From contig JAQYWC010000053.1 in NCBI GenBank assembly GCA_030145245.1, positions 84,381 to 148,380 of the forward strand: a DNA stretch of 64,000 nucleotides, given 5' to 3'. Under the pieces are notes generated by a model. That model made no database searches, was not told the origin of the DNA, and was given only the letters and a program-made list of their open reading frames with translations. Position numbers and translations under genes: made by a program. This DNA comes from Desulfobacterium sp. GTDB taxonomy: Bacteria > Desulfobacterota > Desulfobacteria > Desulfobacterales > Desulfobacteraceae. Positions 8,459-15,077 of the stretch are shown in pieces (within the stretch, counting starts at the first letter, position 1; every line of letters starts with the position of its first letter).

Positions 8459-9032
8459 CCTCGGCCCAGATGATCTCCATGAAGTGGTGGAGGATCTTTG
8501 CCGTGGCTCCCCAGATCACCACATCCTCGTAGGGGTAGGTCAGTTCCTCAATGCCCGGGCTTCTTCCGTTCAGCCCTTTTTCCATGTGGACGTCCAGAAG
8601 GTGGCCCACGGGAATATGAAACACCCGCTGGATCTCTGACGCGTCCGCGCAGATCTCCTGCTCCTGGTCCCATACCCCAACAAACGCCTCGATGTCCCGC
8701 TGGTTGATGGTCTGGAAATGGCCCAAAGATCCAATCACGTCCACATGGCGTTTGGATATCCCCATCTCCTCCTCAAGCTCCCGTAGTGCCGTTGCCTGCC
8801 GGCTCCTGTCCCCGGGATCCCAGTGACCGCCTGGAAAGGCCATCTGGTTCCGCCAGGGATACCCCTTCACGTCCGCCTTCTGGATAAAGATAAGGTTGGG
8901 CGAGCTTTCAAACTCCATGAGGGCCATGACGCTGGTGGGCCTGAACATGTCCTCCGGGGGCGCTCCTGGATGGTCGGATTGGATCACCGCCCTTGAAAGG
9001 GCGTCAAAACAGAGTGTGTTTTCTTGATTCAT
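8436..9032 (-). CDS. Nudix hydrolase, CoA-pyrophosphatase-like
   Basis: Nudix enzymes cleave nucleoside diphosphates linked to another moiety; this subgroup (NudL-like) tends to act on CoA and its derivatives. The Nudix box reads AFPGGHWDPGDRSRQATALRELEEEMGI, with D in place of the first Glu as in the CoA-type signature. The 198-residue form starting at ATG 9032 is chosen because GGAG lies 8 bases upstream; an upstream ATG at 9074 has no good site. The protein is single-domain and cytoplasmic. Substrate preference is family knowledge, not visible directly. Confidence 0.8.
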   Translation of the reverse strand: MNQENTLCFDALSRAVIQSDHPGAPPEDMFRPTSVMALMEFESSPNLIFIQKADVKGYPWRNQMAFPGGHWDPGDRSRQATALRELEEEMGISKRHVDVIGSLGHFQTINQRDIEAFVGVWDQEQEICADASEIQRVFHIPVGHLLDVHMEKGLNGRSPGIEELTYPYEDVVIWGATAKILHHFMEIIWAEVMSSCSG

Positions 9033-9124
9033 GAAAAGGTCTCCACCTGTTTGCAATAAGTATCCTTTTTCCATAGCACATTTTTACCGGCAAGGTAAGC
9101 CCGGCAAAAAATGATTTCAACGAC

Positions 9125-9196
9125 GGGGTCATATCAGATGGGGTCAGACTTAGCTTATAGCCGAAGGGGGCAGGCTATAGCTTCCCGCTGACCCCA
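9125..9196. repeat. REP-like dispersed repeat, hairpin form (copy 1)
   Basis: GGGGTCATAT at 9125-9134 is followed by TGGGGTCAG at 9139-9147, and TGGGGTCAG is matched by its inverse CTGACCCCA at 9188-9196. An inner pair, AGCTTATAGCC (9152-9162) and GGCTATAGCT (9173-9182), extends the hairpin. The same GGGGTCATAT - TGGGGTCAG - GCTTAT order recurs at 48911-48954 and partly at 52222-52253. This copy lies between the MFS gene's stop and the Nudix gene. Its form resembles REP elements mobilised by RAYT transposases, none of which is in the window. Confidence 0.75.
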
Positions 9197-9213
9197 GATC
9201 CATGTCCTTGATT

Positions 9214-10644
9214 TCAGCTCCCCGCCGCCTGCTCCCTGAGCCCGGGCACCTTGCTGACCCGTGCCATGGAGAAGAAAACCCCCACCAAACATAACAGGGA
9301 AAATCCCATGAACGCCACATGGAGACTCCTGAGAAAAAGATCCAGGGTTTCAGGCACCACCGCCCGTGCTCCCATATAAAAGGATACAATGGTTGTCACC
9401 GCTGTCATGCTCACCAGCATGCCAAAGGAGCGCATGGTGCCCACAAGGCTTGAGGCCGTACCATAATGTTTGGCCGTAACGCTCCCCATCACCGTGAGCA
9501 TGTTGGGGGTGGAAAACAAAGCAAACCCGAGCCCCATGAACGAGAGCATGGCCATGACCATCCACAGGGGCGTGGCCCGGCCCAGGGTGGATGCCCCAGC
9601 CAGTCCAAGAGCACAGATGATCATTCCCAGGGTGGAGAGCCTTGCCGGTTGCACCGTCTCACTCAACCGCCCGGATAAAGGCGAGAGCAGCGCCTGGACA
9701 AGGGGCTGGACAATGAGCACCCCGCCTGCTGCCTGGGGAGATAGCCCCTTGACCGCCTGGAGATAGAGACTGAGGAAAAATGTCAGACCAAAAGAAGCGG
9801 CATAGTTGATCAGGGTGGCAAGGTTGCTGAAGGCAAAGACCCGATTGGAAAAAAGCAGCCGCACATTGAGGATGGGAAAGGGCCTGAAATATTCGAACCA
9901 GAAAAAGCCGCCAAGTCCCAACACCCCTGAAAGAGCCATTACCGTGTATAGATCGCCCTTGGTCCGGTTGATGGTGCCCATGATCAAAAGAGAGAGCGCC
10001 ACCATATATATGAGGGTCCCCATGAGGTCAAAGGGCTCTCCTTCGGATTCGGCCCACTCCCCCTTGAGTTTCCAAAGGGTCAGGATCAGCGCCGTGATCT
10101 CCAACGGCAGGGCCGTGTAAAAGATCCACTGCCATCCCAGATGGGTCACCAGAAAGCCCCCAAGCACAGGACCTGCGGAAAGCCCCCCATAGATGAAGCC
10201 CACAACGATTCCCATGGCCTTTCCCCGCTGTTTCGGCGCCATTGCCGAATACAGAATGGCAAGACTCGTACCCGCTATCATGGCAGCCCCGGCTCCCTGG
10301 AAAAAGCGAACCAGGATGAATATCTCAATGGAGGATGAGAAGGGGATCACAAGGGTGGCCATAATAAAAAGGATAGTCCCCCGTATAAAGATCTTCTTAC
10401 GGCCAAGGATATCCCCCAGCCGTCCCGCAGGCAGCAGGAACAGGGCCACCGCCAGGATATAGACCGTTTCAACCAGCCCCAGCTCCACGGCATTGGCAGA
10501 AAGCTCTTGACCGATGGCGGGCAGGGCAATGCCCACCGAGGACATCATAAACGGTGCCAGAAACTGGACCGCGCTCACCACAATCAGGGTTGCAAGCCCG
10601 GAGACTTGGGACTGGGACGGGGTGTTGATTGTATTCTTATTCAT
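9214..10644 (-). CDS. MFS drug-efflux transporter, DHA2 (EmrB/QacA) type
   Basis: A 476-residue inner membrane protein with about 14 hydrophobic segments. Motif A of the major facilitator superfamily is GRLGDILGRKKIF, about residues 79-91, and a motif C-like stretch GPVLGGFLVTHLGWQWIF follows. DHA2 members export drugs, dyes or bile salts with proton antiport. The start overlaps the upstream MarR gene by 8 bases, so both are translated from one message and the repressor very likely controls this pump. The substrate is unknown. Confidence 0.9.
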   Translation of the reverse strand: MNKNTINTPSQSQVSGLATLIVVSAVQFLAPFMMSSVGIALPAIGQELSANAVELGLVETVYILAVALFLLPAGRLGDILGRKKIFIRGTILFIMATLVIPFSSSIEIFILVRFFQGAGAAMIAGTSLAILYSAMAPKQRGKAMGIVVGFIYGGLSAGPVLGGFLVTHLGWQWIFYTALPLEITALILTLWKLKGEWAESEGEPFDLMGTLIYMVALSLLIMGTINRTKGDLYTVMALSGVLGLGGFFWFEYFRPFPILNVRLLFSNRVFAFSNLATLINYAASFGLTFFLSLYLQAVKGLSPQAAGGVLIVQPLVQALLSPLSGRLSETVQPARLSTLGMIICALGLAGASTLGRATPLWMVMAMLSFMGLGFALFSTPNMLTVMGSVTAKHYGTASSLVGTMRSFGMLVSMTAVTTIVSFYMGARAVVPETLDLFLRSLHVAFMGFSLLCLVGVFFSMARVSKVPGLREQAAGS

Positions 10645-11092
10645 TCCCCTGGTCTCCGTAGCGGGCCAGTTTGCCGTTCTCCATCATGCGGTCCAGCAGG
10701 GACAGGGCCTGCTCTTTTTCTTCCTTGGAAAATCCCTGTACAAAGATCTCGCTGGTGCTTCTGAGGGCCTTATAAAAGTCGGCCTCCAATTCCCGGGCCT
10801 TGGGGGTTGGGCTGACCAGCTTCTGCCGCCGGTTCGCAGGGTTGACCTTGCGAGCCACAAGGCCCTGGTCCTCCAGGTGCATGAGCCCCCTGGCCGTGGC
10901 CGCCTTGTCGATGACCACCCGTTTTGAGAGCTGATCCTGGGTCAGGGGGCCGTCGGCCAGGAAGAGTTCCGCAAGAAACGGAATCTGGCTTGCCGAGATC
11001 CCGAGCTTTTCCATTTTTTCACTGTTAAGGGAGCAGTTGAGCCTGTGTAAAAGGGCAAAGCGGTAGCCAAAGGATGTTGATCGGTCGTTCAT
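10637..11092 (-). CDS. MarR-family transcriptional repressor
   Basis: A 151-residue winged-helix regulator. The MarR core is visible as AELFLADGPLTQDQLSKRVVIDKAATARGLMHLEDQGLVARKVNPANRRQKLVSPTPKA split over the helix-turn-helix and the wing (NPANRRQ-K-LVSPT). It is first in a two-gene leftward operon with the MFS pump, and a long palindrome overlaps its promoter. This is the classic arrangement for autorepression relieved by a small phenolic or drug ligand; the ligand is unknown. Confidence 0.9.
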   Translation of the reverse strand: MNDRSTSFGYRFALLHRLNCSLNSEKMEKLGISASQIPFLAELFLADGPLTQDQLSKRVVIDKAATARGLMHLEDQGLVARKVNPANRRQKLVSPTPKARELEADFYKALRSTSEIFVQGFSKEEKEQALSLLDRMMENGKLARYGDQGNE

Positions 11093-11106
11093 TTACGTCT
11101 CCTGGA

Positions 11107-11139
11107 TTGTTGATGTGTCAACTGTTGACACATCAACAA
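11107..11139. promoter_or_regulatory. 33-bp palindromic operator of the MarR/MFS operon
   Basis: Two perfect 16-base arms, TTGTTGATGTGTCAAC and GTTGACACATCAACAA, surround a single central T. The site lies 15 bases upstream of the MarR start codon and overlaps the -10 hexamer of the promoter. The arm length is long for a MarR site and may hold two dimers. Confidence 0.85.
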
Positions 11140-11163
11140 TAGCCACGATCCCATGGCTGTCAA
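11136..11163 (-). promoter_or_regulatory. Sigma-70 promoter of the MarR/MFS operon
   Basis: Read leftward, TTGACA (11163-11158) is separated by 16 bases from TATTGT (11141-11136). The -10 runs into the operator palindrome, so repressor binding would block RNA polymerase directly. Confidence 0.6.
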
Positions 11164-11315
11164 GGGGTCTTGTTTTCCTTTTTCATCTGTGTGCTTTAAT
11201 GTATGATACATAACTCAACCAGGAGCGGGAAGGTGTTCTGAACGGACGCGCATGCAGGGTGTTGCGGGGAGGCCGGTCGCTTTCGGCAATTGGATTCTCA
11301 GCATGGAAAGCTCCG

Positions 11316-11780
11316 TTAATAGTTAGTAATGCAGATCCACATCACCCGACCGCCTTGTATGGGCTTGTCGGAACGCATGCGCACCGTCGTAAACGCCATG
11401 CCCAAGGGCAGTTGGGGTGCTTTGGGGTTGGGGTCTTGAGGCCGATGGGAAAACATTAGTCCTGGGCCCAGGCCGACCGAATTCAGAGTGAAGTGCGTTC
11501 CGTCGTCGGCGACCAGTTCCACTTCAACCGTTATTTCCGCACCACCCGGCATCACGAAGGAGGCGCTTTCAGGGCGAATTTCCCAATCTGGCAGATTTGG
11601 CATTTCAATCGAGATGCTTTGAACCTGTTCGCTGACCACTAAGGGCGGTGTCGGGTGGATTTCTGTCCACTCTTTGTCCATTTGAATGGAATCTGCAATA
11701 TGACGCACAGTAGGTTTAATATTACACCCCGCAAAAATTAAGAGAACGAAGAGACAAATGACTTTGGTGGATCTATACAT
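11316..11780 (-). CDS. Putative lipoprotein, function unknown
   Basis: A 154-residue protein with a lipobox: MYRSTKVICLFVLLIFAGC, cleaved before Cys19. ATG 11780 is preferred because GGGGGT lies 8 bases upstream. The mature part is beta-rich (SISIEMPNLPDWEIRP, ITVEVELVADDGTHFTLNSVGLGPG, TTVRMRSDKPIQGG) and may be a beta-sandwich. I do not recognise a family. It is the last gene of the leftward A+T-rich cluster with the WD40-like protein, 84 bases downstream of that gene, so both may be delivered to the same envelope complex. Confidence 0.6.
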   Translation of the reverse strand: MYRSTKVICLFVLLIFAGCNIKPTVRHIADSIQMDKEWTEIHPTPPLVVSEQVQSISIEMPNLPDWEIRPESASFVMPGGAEITVEVELVADDGTHFTLNSVGLGPGLMFSHRPQDPNPKAPQLPLGMAFTTVRMRSDKPIQGGRVMWICITNY

Positions 11781-11814
11781 ATGCAATACCCCCTTATGTG
11801 GCAGGATAGTTGTC

Positions 11815-11844
11815 GGCTCTTCTCACATGAAATGGAAAAGAGCC
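11815..11844. other. Weak hairpin between the WD40-like and lipoprotein genes
   Basis: GGCTCTT (11815-11821) pairs with AAGAGCC (11838-11844) across a 16-base loop. There is no T-run, so it is unlikely to be a strong terminator; it might moderate expression or mRNA decay. Confidence 0.3.
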
Positions 11845-11863
11845 ATATGATTGATGTGAAATA

Positions 11864-12920
11864 CTATTTTTTGATTTTGTAGAGGGCGACGATTCCATCA
11901 TAAGATCCCACCAGTAATAATTTAGTAGCCTGGTTGATATCGATAGACGTTATACGTTTCTTGCTGGGGGGTACAGCAGATAGGAGCTTTCCTTGTAAAA
12001 TATCCCATAGTTGGACACTGCCGTTGTCCAGTCCGATGGATAACCAATTGTTTTTGCTTAAAGCAGATGAACGGATATTGCCGTTAATTTGTTTGGCAAT
12101 AAGTTTTTTAAAAGGCGAAAGCCGGTAGGCGGATATTGAATTGTTCATAACCAAAACCAGTAAATTAATTGTTTTGCTGATATGTATGGCATTAACTAAC
12201 TCTGGAATGTTGCAACTATGACTTGCTTTACTGTTTGCTATTCTCCATACGTAACATTTTTTTTGCGTGCTTGCTGCAATAAATTTACTGTCTTTGCTCA
12301 TGGCGGCGGTTAAAGCCGGTTCATCGAGTTTCCAGGCAGCTATTATATTGCCGCCTGGATCTCGTACGACAACGCGTTCATCATGAAACCCTGATGTTAA
12401 TACGTATTTCTGTCGACCAACTTGTAAAGCCGATTGTGCGGCGTGACCAACGGTAGATGAAAGTAATCTGTCTTGTGCTGGATAATAAATGTTTTCACCA
12501 TAGGCGATCAGGTCAGCATTATTACCTATACTGCTAAACCGGGACGTTTTGGGGAAACGATATTCGGTTAGTTTTTTACTAAGTCTGTTTGTAAATATAC
12601 GAGTGGTGCCTATTCTATTGGCAAAAAAAATATGATTGTCTTTGGTGATGAAGTTTAAAGCAACCAACTCACTTTCGAAGCTTGTTTCTATGGGGGATTT
12701 ATTTTTTTTTATGTTCCAGTAGCGAATTTTCTCAACGGTGCTTCCGGCAAGCAGATGTTTCCCAGCATACGAGATGTCTACTCGTGCAATGCTTTCATTC
12801 TTGAACTGTTGCAAAAACAAGCACTCAAGTTGTACTTTTGCAGTATGTGCGATGTTACCTTGGCCAGCAAACAATATGCATGCCCCCCAAAAACACGATC
12901 GTTTTATTAAGTTTAATCAT
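11864..12920 (-). CDS. Exported WD40-like beta-propeller protein with probable frameshift
   Basis: The main open frame (11864-12874, 336 residues, starting only at a TTG) has repeated beta-propeller blades, several ending in W-x-I/V-type strands: IRYWNIKKN, CYVWRIANSK, VQLWDILQGK, IVALYKIKK. A better start lies at ATG 12920, with AGGA about 9 bases upstream and 15 bases after the preceding gene's stop. That start opens a signal-peptide-like MIKLNKTIVFLG but runs out of frame at a run of six C (12883-12888; G on the coding strand). Removing one base gives MIKLNKTIVFLGACILFAG, a good export signal joined to the propeller. It is either a sequencing error, a real inactivating mutation or slippage-controlled expression. 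The function is unknown; a scaffold role is typical of the fold. Confidence 0.6.
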
Positions 12921-12934
12921 GGATGGTTTTCCTG

Positions 12935-13354
12935 TTACTTGGCTGCCACATAGCCGTAAAAATAATCGAGAAAATGCTCAACAGTCAGGTTTGGGATGTT
13001 TCGATTAACAGCACGGGCATTGTCACCCCATGTAAAAACTCTGAAGGTAAGTTTTTTTGATGAAATGGACGTATCATTATCAATGCTTTTGCCTTTGGCA
13101 AGCAATGACTGCACGGCCTGACCATCTATTAGAATGGACGAATTTAACACCACCCAATGATCGGGAATGGCTCTGCCATTTTTCTTTCCAAGGAATACAT
13201 CAGCACCGACAAACAAGCACAAAACGTGTCCAGTTTGTTGTTTTTTGTGCGCAGTAAGTAACGTAGAAAGGTTTTTGTCATACATAACATTCGTGTGATT
13301 TGCGCCGCTGGTATATCCCGTTTTGGTGTACCAAAAGAGTAAATCACCAGGCAT
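12935..13354 (-). CDS. Conserved-looking hypothetical, probable 5'-truncated fragment
   Basis: A 139-residue frame that starts directly after an in-frame TGA and has no good ribosome site before ATG 13354. It has a compact domain feel rather than a signal: ANHTNVMYDKNL, HVLCLFVGADVF, then IPDHWVVLNSSILID and a strongly patterned end FRVFTWGDNARAVN ... LTVEHFLDYFYGYVAAK. The His in DHWVVL and the Cys in VLCLF could be a cysteine-protease-like pair, but this is speculation. The shape suggests the C-terminal part of a longer protein. It is followed 15 bases later by the WD40-like gene, so it may still be expressed. Confidence 0.5.
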   Translation of the reverse strand: MPGDLLFWYTKTGYTSGANHTNVMYDKNLSTLLTAHKKQQTGHVLCLFVGADVFLGKKNGRAIPDHWVVLNSSILIDGQAVQSLLAKGKSIDNDTSISSKKLTFRVFTWGDNARAVNRNIPNLTVEHFLDYFYGYVAAK

Positions 13355-13441
13355 TCAATGTGGTTATCTGTTAAGTGAATTTAATACGCCTTAAACTAAG
13401 ATAGGACATCACCGAACCAACAGCGATGGCGTAAATTGTCA

Positions 13442-13464
13442 GGGTCAGCATACCGCCTGACCCG
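13442..13464. other. Hairpin in gap upstream of the truncated fragment
   Basis: GGGTCAG (13442-13448 region) is matched by CTGACCC ending at 13464. The perfect 7-base stem has a 9-base loop and no T-run. It could be a remnant of a terminator or protein-binding site. Confidence 0.3.
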
Positions 13465-13487
13465 TCATCGATTACGGACCCGCTGGA

Positions 13488-13751
13488 TTACATGTAAAGA
13501 TATCCAAAATAGGTTAATACCAACGCTGTCGCCACCCAATACCCAATGTGGCGGATCATAAGGATCGTGACTGTGGCCGATAAAATAACAAACACCAGGA
13601 TCGCAGGCAGAACATACAGACTGACCAGCGCGCCGAAGGGAACCGTCTCTGTCTCTTTTGTCATTACAAAAACGGTAATCATCGCGGAAACCATTGTGAC
13701 AACAAATGCCAAACCTGCACTTTTCAGCATCGTAATGCGTTTCGACATCAT
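13488..13751 (-). CDS. Small three-helix membrane protein
   Basis: An 87-residue protein if started at ATG 13751, which has GGGAG 8 bases upstream; an in-frame start at 13802 lacks a ribosome site. After MMSKRITMLK there are hydrophobic segments SAGLAFVVTMVSAMITVFVM, ALVSLYVLPAILVFVILSAT and YWVATALVLTYFGYLYM. No family is recognised. It is the first gene of the A+T-rich leftward patch, 130 bases from the truncated fragment. Confidence 0.5.
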   Translation of the reverse strand: MMSKRITMLKSAGLAFVVTMVSAMITVFVMTKETETVPFGALVSLYVLPAILVFVILSATVTILMIRHIGYWVATALVLTYFGYLYM

Positions 13752-13856
13752 ACGTTTTACTCCCAAAATGTGGCAATATTGCTTAAACTTTGGGTTTAAC
13801 AATATGAATCCTGGATATTACATTTGTGCATATTAAAATCAGGTCGTCAAGGGCAT

Positions 13857-13896
13857 AAAAAAAGGCCCGGGGAACAAGGTTGTTCTCCGGGCCTTT
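13857..13896 (-). terminator. Rho-independent terminator after the dehydrogenase operon
   Basis: A 14-base stem (13864-13877 with 13880-13893, one G-T wobble) has a two-base loop. Read leftward it is followed by seven T (13863-13857), so it ends the transcript of the FAD oxidoreductase genes 24 bases after their last stop. Three T on the other side may give weak termination rightward too. Confidence 0.9.
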
Positions 13897-13919
13897 GAAT
13901 TATGTGGTGGGACAGTTTT

Positions 13920-15077
13920 TTATTGTAAACCCTCTTCACCTCCGAATTCACGGTAGAGGGTGTATTCATCCAGCACACGGTTGTCGTTGGCTGTGGACTG
14001 GTGGGTGATCATTCGTGCGACGATCTCGCCTACGCCAGGGCCGAGCATGAACCCTTGTCCGCACATGCCGGTGGCGTGGATAAGGCCTTGCAGGTCACTG
14101 TTCCAGCCGAGGATGGGGGAGCCGTCCGGGGTCATGGGGTAGAGTCCCCTCCACACCCTTCGCACCCGGATGTTTTTGAGCCGGGGCATGAGTTCCACCA
14201 TTCGTTTTGCTACCTGGGGGAGGAAAACCGAGGTCTCCCTTGTATCGGTGCCGAGGATGGGCGGGTCCGGAGTGATGCAGAAGACTATCTGTCCGTGGCG
14301 GCTCTGGTAGAAGTAGTAATTCTTGGAGCCGGGGGCGGATCTCAGGTCCACTACCATGGCCTCGAAAAAGGGCTTTACGGGTTCTGTGATGGCGCCTTCG
14401 TGGCAATCCGGGAATACGGGGACGTCCACATTTGCAAGCTTGCCAAGTTCCCTGGAGAAGGGGCCGGCCGCATCCACCACAACAGGGGCGGAATAGGCTC
14501 CCTGGTCGGTGATGACGCCTGTGATCCTTCCTTTTTCCCGGGCAATGGCTGTTACTCTTTCTTTGAACCGGAACTCCACGTTGTTGGTTGCAAGGGCTTT
14601 CCGGTAAAAGGCGTTGATGGCAAGCAGGGGGGATGCAGATCCGTCCTCAGGGGAGAAGGTGCCGCCCATGAGGCCTTCCTTTGCGATGCCCGGGGCGATC
14701 TCCATCACCCGTTGGGGGGGCACGTAATCGATGTTGAGCCCGAACTCTTTCTGGGTGGGCAGGAAGCTCTTGAGGATCGCCTCCTCCTCCTGCCGGTAAA
14801 CCGGGAAGAGGTAGCCGCCTTTGAGCCACTCGATGTCGTCCCCGTGGGTCTCCTGCCAGGTGGAGAAGATCTCCAGGGAGCGCATGCCCAGGATGATCTT
14901 GCCGGGATCGGAGTGGGTGGCCCTGATGCCGCCGATGGCGTGCTTGTTCTCTCCCTGGCCCGGGGAGGGGTGGCTGTCGATGACAAGGGTTTTGACTCCC
15001 AGCTCTCCAAGGGCCATGGCCGTGGGAACGCCTGCGGAGCCGGCTCCTACAATGATTGCGTCATATCTTTTTGTCAT
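13920..15077 (-). CDS. FAD-dependent amine/amino-acid oxidoreductase, beta-like (DAO family)
   Basis: A 385-residue flavoprotein of the D-amino-acid oxidase/sarcosine oxidase beta group, which oxidises C-N bonds of amines or amino acids. The dinucleotide-binding motif is at the N-terminus, DAIIVGAGSAGVPTAMALGE, and the C-terminal FAD signature is GLIHATGMCGQGFMLGPGVGE. ATG 15077 or 15080 is supported by AGGAGG; translation is coupled to the upstream subunit through a TGATG overlap. Upstream in-frame codons to 15323 lie inside that gene and are not used. Pairing with the large Fe-S/FAD subunit resembles HcnB/HcnC, opine and proline dehydrogenases. The substrate is probably what the adjacent Liv-type transporter imports. 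Confidence 0.85.
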   Translation of the reverse strand: MTKRYDAIIVGAGSAGVPTAMALGELGVKTLVIDSHPSPGQGENKHAIGGIRATHSDPGKIILGMRSLEIFSTWQETHGDDIEWLKGGYLFPVYRQEEEAILKSFLPTQKEFGLNIDYVPPQRVMEIAPGIAKEGLMGGTFSPEDGSASPLLAINAFYRKALATNNVEFRFKERVTAIAREKGRITGVITDQGAYSAPVVVDAAGPFSRELGKLANVDVPVFPDCHEGAITEPVKPFFEAMVVDLRSAPGSKNYYFYQSRHGQIVFCITPDPPILGTDTRETSVFLPQVAKRMVELMPRLKNIRVRRVWRGLYPMTPDGSPILGWNSDLQGLIHATGMCGQGFMLGPGVGEIVARMITHQSTANDNRVLDEYTLYREFGGEEGLQ

